Assembly (NCBI GenBank): GCA_001247695.2
Contig: LGRX02035459.1
Span: 62,001-126,000, forward strand
Direction of reading: 5' to 3'
Source: Cymbomonas tetramitiformis
Taxonomy: Eukaryota > Chlorophyta > Pyramimonadophyceae > Pyramimonadales > Pyramimonadaceae
Length of the DNA: 64,000 bases
Of this stretch, positions 59,676 to 64,000 are shown piece by piece (the first letter of the stretch is position 1; every line of letters begins with the position of its first letter). The translations under genes were made by a program, and so were the position numbers. Under the pieces are notes generated by a model. The model was not told where the DNA came from. It was given only the letters and a program-made list of their open reading frames with translations, and did not search any database.

Positions 59676-60694
59676 CTACTGGGCCTCCCATGAAGTGCAG
59701 GGGGATGCACCCCAAGCACTGCGCGTGGGCGACATGGCATCGCACATGGGCACGCTCTCAGCCAGCTTGCCAGCGACCCACAAAATTCCGCACAAAAGCA
59801 GAAAAAATCGTAAAATTCTGTTGAAACGCACTGCGGCTGCTGGCGAGTTCGAAGCGAAGAAGCACGCCAATACTCTCCACCCCCCGTGCGCCAAGCGAGT
59901 ACTCCCACCAGCGGCGGTGAAGACCACGACCGCAAGGACCAGCGCCACGTAGGCGGCCTGCGCGACGCAATGAAGTCGAAGATTGCGCCGAAGCTGCGCC
60001 CAGCGCGCCGCAAAGCGAGGTTTGTCCAACCTGGCCGGCAAAGCGGGCAGGCGCACGCGGCCCAACAAGAAAACTTGAGACCAACGTAGGGACGGAACAG
60101 CCCATCCACGGCCACGTCGAATGTGATGCGTGTCCAAAGGGTCGCTTGGGACATGAGGGGCATGGCACGCCACATCCTCCGCGAAGACGCTGGCACAAAC
60201 CCAAAGCCAAGCAAGGACTGCGATCAGGAGGGCGGCTGCACACTGCGACCAGCACGTCAAGGAAATGACCACGGCCCGTAGGGGCACGACCATCCATCCT
60301 TCGGCATGAAGCCATGAACACGGTGCACGCCAGCATAGATGCCCGTGGTGCGCACGACAAGCAACCCAACGTACCAAATGCAGGCGAGGGCCCATAAGAC
60401 CCAAACGTTATAGTACGCACGACGGGGATAACGTCGAGCAGCCGACCACCACATCGGCAGCCAGCTCAAAAGTGAGGCCACACAGCGCCCCCACCAAATG
60501 CGAAAAGGGCACCATGCCAAGTGCCACGATATTGCTTCCCACATCGCCCAGACGGCGACCATGGGCACGGTACCTCGTACCAACCACCACCAAATCACTG
60601 CACTGCCTGCAAGCGAGATACACGCTCGCAGGACCTCCGGCCGCAAGTGGACTGCCCGTGCAGGCAGCCCACGGCCACAGCGTCGGTTGTGCAT
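59676..60694 (-). pseudogene. Trp-rich membrane ORF of B, broken by an 8-base insertion
   Basis: Homologous over its whole length to A 7747-8862. It starts at ATG 60694 in a TGATG overlap with the Gag-Pro stop. An 8-base insertion (duplicated GCATGAA-like word) at about 60303-60318 shifts the frame; the second part reads on from about 60300 to a TAG at 59676-59678. Without the insertion, start, body and Pol share one frame, and the TAG (CAG in A) is the only stop between membrane domain and Pol. Confidence 0.7.
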
Positions 60695-62121
60695 CAGGGC
60701 TGCCCGCCCGCTGTGCCCGGGGAGCCCTGTTGAAAATGCGCTTGCCGTCGCTGCGCCTCACGCTGCTCGTCTGTGTAGTGCTGAAACGCTTGCGTAGCCT
60801 CACTCCAATTCGAGCCAGCTGGAGAAGGAGGACGCTGTGAGGCGTGGCTGGCCGGCATCCTGGACGTTCTCGGCGCGTGGACGACATGGGTAGCAGCCCC
60901 ATGGCGGTCAACGGAAGGAGCAGGCGAACGCGCAGCACCACCTACGGTCGGCTGATGCTCGAACGTCCCGGGGGAAGGCGGCCATTGACGACGCGCAGGG
61001 GGGTCGCGAACCTCGTCCACATTCCTTGCCCAGCTCGTATCCACGTGCTCCGGCCTCACGGCCACACGAGCCTCACGGCTGGGCGGCTGTGGCGGGAGAA
61101 GGCGCGCCTCCAAGACGCGCAGGGCCGTCTGCAACCATGGCGCGGCCGATTCTGCGTAACCCCACTGCATGCATGTGAACTTCCGGTCGTCCTGCACAAG
61201 GTAATCGTTCGTGAACTCCGTACGCCAAGACAGACACCGCTGATCATCCATGAAGATGTAATGCACCGGCGTGGCGTTTGGATGCGCCATGCAGCGCAGC
61301 ACGTGCGCCGACCCAAGCTCCACGTACTTGCACAGCGAGAACTCGATGTTCCTCGCATAACCTACGCCGCGCGTGTGTCCTGAGCCACGATGCGACAGAT
61401 CAGCATAGGCTGACATGATGGCCTCCAGCAGGTTGGCAGACGTCGTCTGTCCCCCAAGAGGGAGGCGCCAGCCCCGCTGCCCGCAAGTGATGGTCTTGTT
61501 GTGCTTCTTGGCGACTGCGCTGGTGATGCCCGGATAGTCCCGCAGCCTGAGACCTCGCTCCTGGTTGCACACGCCAAGCTCATACACGATCCGCTGGTCC
61601 CGGCAGCGGTTCGCATGTGCCACGGCAAACTTCACCATGAAGACGGTGAGGTTGCGGCGTTCCCTCAAGTTGCTCACCTCCGCCACGGTCAGAAACCTGC
61701 CCACCGAACTGACGGATGAGGTGGCCATCTGCACGGCATCCCAATCCGACCCTGCCGGAGATGGAGGCGCCCTTGTAGGGGACTGAGACAGCTGACGCGC
61801 CCGTGGCGGGCTCGGAGGCGTAGACGGCGCGCCTCCCGAGGAACGTGGTCGGGCATCACGCGGGACACGGATCGAGTCGGCCCACGAGCCAGCGTTGCTC
61901 ACAGCAGGCGATGCAGGGGGTGATTCCCCTTGAGAAGGACGAGCGGCAGCGGCGCAAACGAGTTGAGATGACAACGCACGAGAATCGTCCACGGGCTCAC
62001 CGTCGCTGGATGCCGGCGATGGCGTAGGGAAGAAGAAGGGTCCGCCAGTGCACCGTGGGTGCCCCTGGAGTCGCCGGACTTCCGAATCCGCTCTTGCAAA
62101 CTGCTGCTGACTTCTCGCCAA
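60694..62121 (-). CDS. C-terminal Gag-Pro region of B fused to a leader-derived start
   Basis: 475 residues. The first 32 or so (MARSQQQFARADSEVRRLQGH and on) are encoded by leader sequence, including one hairpin repeat, that is untranslated in A (16326-16230). A deletion joins it to the Ser/Pro-rich linker and the conserved domain of A's Gag-Pro (NLTVFMVKF, ERGLRLRDYPGITS, GWRLPLGGQTTS). Gag and protease are absent. The stop overlaps the next ATG as TGATG. Its conservation with A over about 400 residues supports a real function of this C-terminal domain; the fusion start may be fortuitous. Confidence 0.7.
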   Translation of the reverse strand: MARSQQQFARADSEVRRLQGHPRCTGGPFFFPTPSPASSDGEPVDDSRALSSQLVCAAAARPSQGESPPASPAVSNAGSWADSIRVPRDARPRSSGGAPSTPPSPPRARQLSQSPTRAPPSPAGSDWDAVQMATSSVSSVGRFLTVAEVSNLRERRNLTVFMVKFAVAHANRCRDQRIVYELGVCNQERGLRLRDYPGITSAVAKKHNKTITCGQRGWRLPLGGQTTSANLLEAIMSAYADLSHRGSGHTRGVGYARNIEFSLCKYVELGSAHVLRCMAHPNATPVHYIFMDDQRCLSWRTEFTNDYLVQDDRKFTCMQWGYAESAAPWLQTALRVLEARLLPPQPPSREARVAVRPEHVDTSWARNVDEVRDPPARRQWPPSPGTFEHQPTVGGAARSPAPSVDRHGAATHVVHAPRTSRMPASHASQRPPSPAGSNWSEATQAFQHYTDEQREAQRRQAHFQQGSPGTAGGQP

Positions 62122-62184
62122 AGGGCCTTTACTTCTGGATTAACACTGAAATAAAAAGCCGCTCCGCGCAGGACATCATTGTTT

Positions 62185-62710
62185 TGAAAAAGTATGAAAA
62201 CAGCAGTAAAATATATCCGTCAAAATTGATATTATAATCACAAAATACGAATTATTGTGTACAAAAGCTGTGAGCAGAACTGTCTTAGCACTCTAGCACT
62301 GGCACGCGAACAGCCACCTAGTACTTGCGAAGGCAAAACAATAATGAGTCCACTAGTCTGACCTTCGGTCAGAGGTCACTTATCTCTCAATGCTCTGTCA
62401 CATTTCCCAAAAACTGTAACGGGTTCTAGCCCTCAAATCTTCATCTGGCCAATGGAAACTCATTATTCCATGCCAGCTTTAACACTGTTACCGCTTAACA
62501 TATTCTGACTGACACGTCAGTGGCAAAGGAGTCACTGCCGTCGTCATCGTATCATTCCTTGGTAACCTGATACTGCAAATATCTTCCCTAGCAGGTCTGC
62601 CTCTCTCAGGAGGTCATCTTGGCGAAGCCTGTCATACTGTCACCTCTGTCACGCGTGTCATCAGCTGGACAAACCCGGCAAGATACCATGAGAAGCCGGC
62701 GTTTGTTACA
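62185..62710 (-). repeat. Terminal repeat part X of element B
   Basis: 526 bp, same boundaries as 16390-16914. The inner edge is followed (minus strand) by AAACAATGATGTCC, shared with A. The outer edge TGTAACAAACGCC abuts unrelated flank GGTGACGG. Confidence 0.88.
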
Positions 62711-63218
62711 GGTGACGGTCACCCAGCCTACTATAGGAAGTGACATGTGACAGTTTCGGGTGTCACAGTCAAGGGAACATATCAAACTTTTATGTTGTAC
62801 GGCCAACTCTCAAAATTTCCATCGGCCAAGTTTCGGCCATTCCGGCCAAAATCAAAAATTGCCCGCCGCAGGCGCAAAATCTTAATTTTAAGTATGACAT
62901 TATCATGGAAATCTCAAAATTTCGGGGAAATTTTCAAAATTTTACATAATTCGTCTCGGGCAACAAGCATAAGCACCCTCGGCCAAACCTCGGCCACAGC
63001 CCTCATCGTACGGCCACAGACCGGCCATAGGGGGTTGATATGTTCCCTGGTCACAGTGTCAAATCCAGCACACCACCTAGGGTGGTGACCGGAGCTAGTA
63101 GTGAAACGAAGCAACAAACTCCCTACTCAACTTCAGGAGGAAACTGTAGCACAGCTGGTGTCAGGGATATGACCGATGACATATGTGTCATACGTGTCAT
63201 ACCTGTCATACATGTCAT
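62711..63218. other. No recognisable gene
   Basis: AT-rich words alternate with CGGCCA-type words (for example TTTCGGCCATTCCGGCCAAAA at about 62830). No ORF or element end is recognised. Confidence 0.4.
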
Positions 63219-63276
63219 ACCATATCATACCATGTCATGTCATGTCATGTCATGTCATGTCATGTCATGTCATATA
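63219..63276. repeat. Pentanucleotide satellite (ATGTC)n
   Basis: About nine CATGT/ATGTC pentamers, preceded by looser GTCATAC repeats from about 63185. It directly follows the break in the LINE frame. Confidence 0.9.
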
Positions 63277-64000
63277 TTATAATGACATACAGTCGTCGAT
63301 TATTGTCAGTACGGTCGACTATGACATGTACAATCAGGTACCCCTCCAGGTGCTTCGCTGGGACCACATGGTGGTTGTGAGCGTGGCCGTAGGGGCTGCT
63401 AAGGAGTATGGCTACTCCTCCTTTCACTGGCTGCTCTGCAGCACTGCCTGCTTCTTTCGCTTCTGTTTTGGTGCCTATTGCAGTGTACTGCAGGTCTCTG
63501 AATTTCCTCATCACACTGTCGTGTGCATGCTTTACTTCCGTGAGCACCACCACTTGAAGACCCAGTTGGTTCTGGTGTCTTTTCCTGACTGCCTCTGCTA
63601 GGTCGAGGCAGGCGTCACTTTGTCCCGCTATGTTCCATGTGAGCATGTGTAGGCGGTCTTCCCCTATCTCCCCCTTTTTTGGTTCCGTGAGGGGGGGCTG
63701 GTGTTTTCGGGAGTCTTTGCTTGTTTCCGGTGCCTCCTGTTGCACGTCTTCGAATTTCTCCCATTGTGCAGTGGGTTCATCGCTTGTCTCTTCCCCCCCC
63801 TCGTCCGAGTGGGTTTCCATCGTTCCCTGCTCTCCGAGCGTGTGCTCATTGTCCCTTGCCTGGTTCATGGGGGTCAGTCTATGGAGCCATTTCCATAGTC
63901 CCTGTTGCTTTGTGTGTACTCTGTGCCCCCCCTCCTGGGTTCGTGGCGGTTGTGCCTCGGCTTGCGGGTTTGGGTTTGGGTCATCAGTGGGTTCCCTGGC
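63260..64000 (-). CDS. LINE ORF2 fragment: N-terminal AP-type endonuclease domain, truncated
   Basis: The minus-strand frame is open from the window edge (64000) through ATG 63868 to a stop in the satellite. HMLTWNIAGQSDACLDLAEA matches the first strand of exonuclease-endonuclease-phosphatase domains, LGLQVVVLTEVKHAHD the catalytic Glu segment, and GGVAILLSS the next strand. It breaks after LYVIIIY, where LINE proteins continue YAP; the following residues come from the satellite. Reverse transcriptase would lie downstream and is missing. The N-terminal part is Glu/Thr/Lys-rich. Probably the 5' part of a LINE that lost its 3' end by rearrangement at about 63277. Confidence 0.75.
   Translation of the reverse strand, partial: AREPTDDPNPNPQAEAQPPRTQEGGHRVHTKQQGLWKWLHRLTPMNQARDNEHTLGEQGTMETHSDEGGEETSDEPTAQWEKFEDVQQEAPETSKDSRKHQPPLTEPKKGEIGEDRLHMLTWNIAGQSDACLDLAEAVRKRHQNQLGLQVVVLTEVKHAHDSVMRKFRDLQYTAIGTKTEAKEAGSAAEQPVKGGVAILLSSPYGHAHNHHVVPAKHLEGYLIVHVIVDRTDNNRRLYVIIIYDMT

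Larger units (their letters stand above)
51758..62710 (-). mobile_element. Retroelement B: Pol-complete, Gag-deleted sister of A with a split, tandem repeat end
   Basis: Minus-strand order from 62710: repeat part X (62185-62710), shortened leader, Gag-Pro C-terminal ORF (62121-60694), membrane ORF (60694-59676, frameshifted), Pol (59618-54234) and its frameshifted end (54211-53507), a purine tract, then Y, X, Y, X, Y (53469-51758). Relative to A it lacks the region from the leader at about A 16222 to about A 10110, about 6.1 kb, removing Gag and protease. A GGT occurs immediately outside both ends (51755-51757 and 62711-62713), possibly a 3-bp target duplication, though the match is short. 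Confidence 0.87.

Noticed and set aside
60694..62121. Tyrosine recombinase hidden in the conserved C-terminal Gag-Pro domain
   Set aside because: Suggested by the split-repeat layout, but I could not find the R...HxxR...Y pattern. Left as an unknown domain.
51755..62713. GGT on both sides of element B taken as a proven target duplication
   Set aside because: Three bases match by chance about once in 64, so it is noted only as possible.

Overview
The window is repeat-dominated nuclear DNA of a eukaryote, most likely a green alga or other green-lineage organism. The pointers are GT-AG introns of about 80-220 bp, plant-type CACTA transposases (TNP2 core with DUF4218- and DUF4216-like tails), and a Ty3/gypsy-type retrotransposon with a captured C5-cytosine DNA methyltransferase, a combination reported from charophyte algae and dinoflagellates. 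I cannot name the species. No tRNA, rRNA, CRISPR array or convincing host housekeeping gene was found.

Layout. 1-3900: no recognisable gene, two microsatellites and an 85-bp direct repeat. 3903-4590: plus-strand retropepsin-like fragment. 4590-16914 (minus): retroelement A, with Gag, Gag-Pro, a multi-pass membrane ORF and an integrase/PHD/methyltransferase-like Pol, but no reverse transcriptase, plus a leader with nine diverged hairpin repeats. 16924-20838 and beyond (minus): element C, an 888-residue coiled-coil ORF, a leader, an initiator-Met-type primer binding site and an LTR edge. 21399-33543: TE1, a complete 12.1-kb CACTA-like transposon with 14-bp TIRs, a 3-bp target duplication (ACG) and two divergent intron-containing genes. 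About 36540-43069: TE2, a left-truncated second CACTA family whose transposase exon carries a 1,960-bp Mutator-like insertion with a 9-bp duplication. 45870-48980: tandem array (about 1,073-bp period) encoding a W/GDG-rich protein module on the minus strand. 51758-62710 (minus): retroelement B, sister of A, keeping RT, RNase H, C5-methyltransferase, integrase, PHD and a second methyltransferase-like domain but lacking Gag-protease. 63277-64000 (minus): broken LINE endonuclease domain next to a pentanucleotide satellite.

How the parts fit. A and B are complementary deletion derivatives of one family; together they define Gag, (UAG), protease, conserved unknown domain, membrane domain, RT, RNase H, C5-MTase, integrase, PHD, MTase-like. 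Their repeats are arranged oddly: the outer ends of A and B and the far end of B's repeat array all stop at the centre of one 26-bp palindrome, giving a split-repeat layout (X, internal, Y, X, Y, X, Y). In the two CACTA elements, every intron I could place carries the same palindromic motif as that element's own subterminal repeats (GGCC-centred in TE1, GAAGAC/GTCTTC in TE2), although the intron positions and phases are homologous between the families. These two patterns are the strongest candidates for undescribed biology here.
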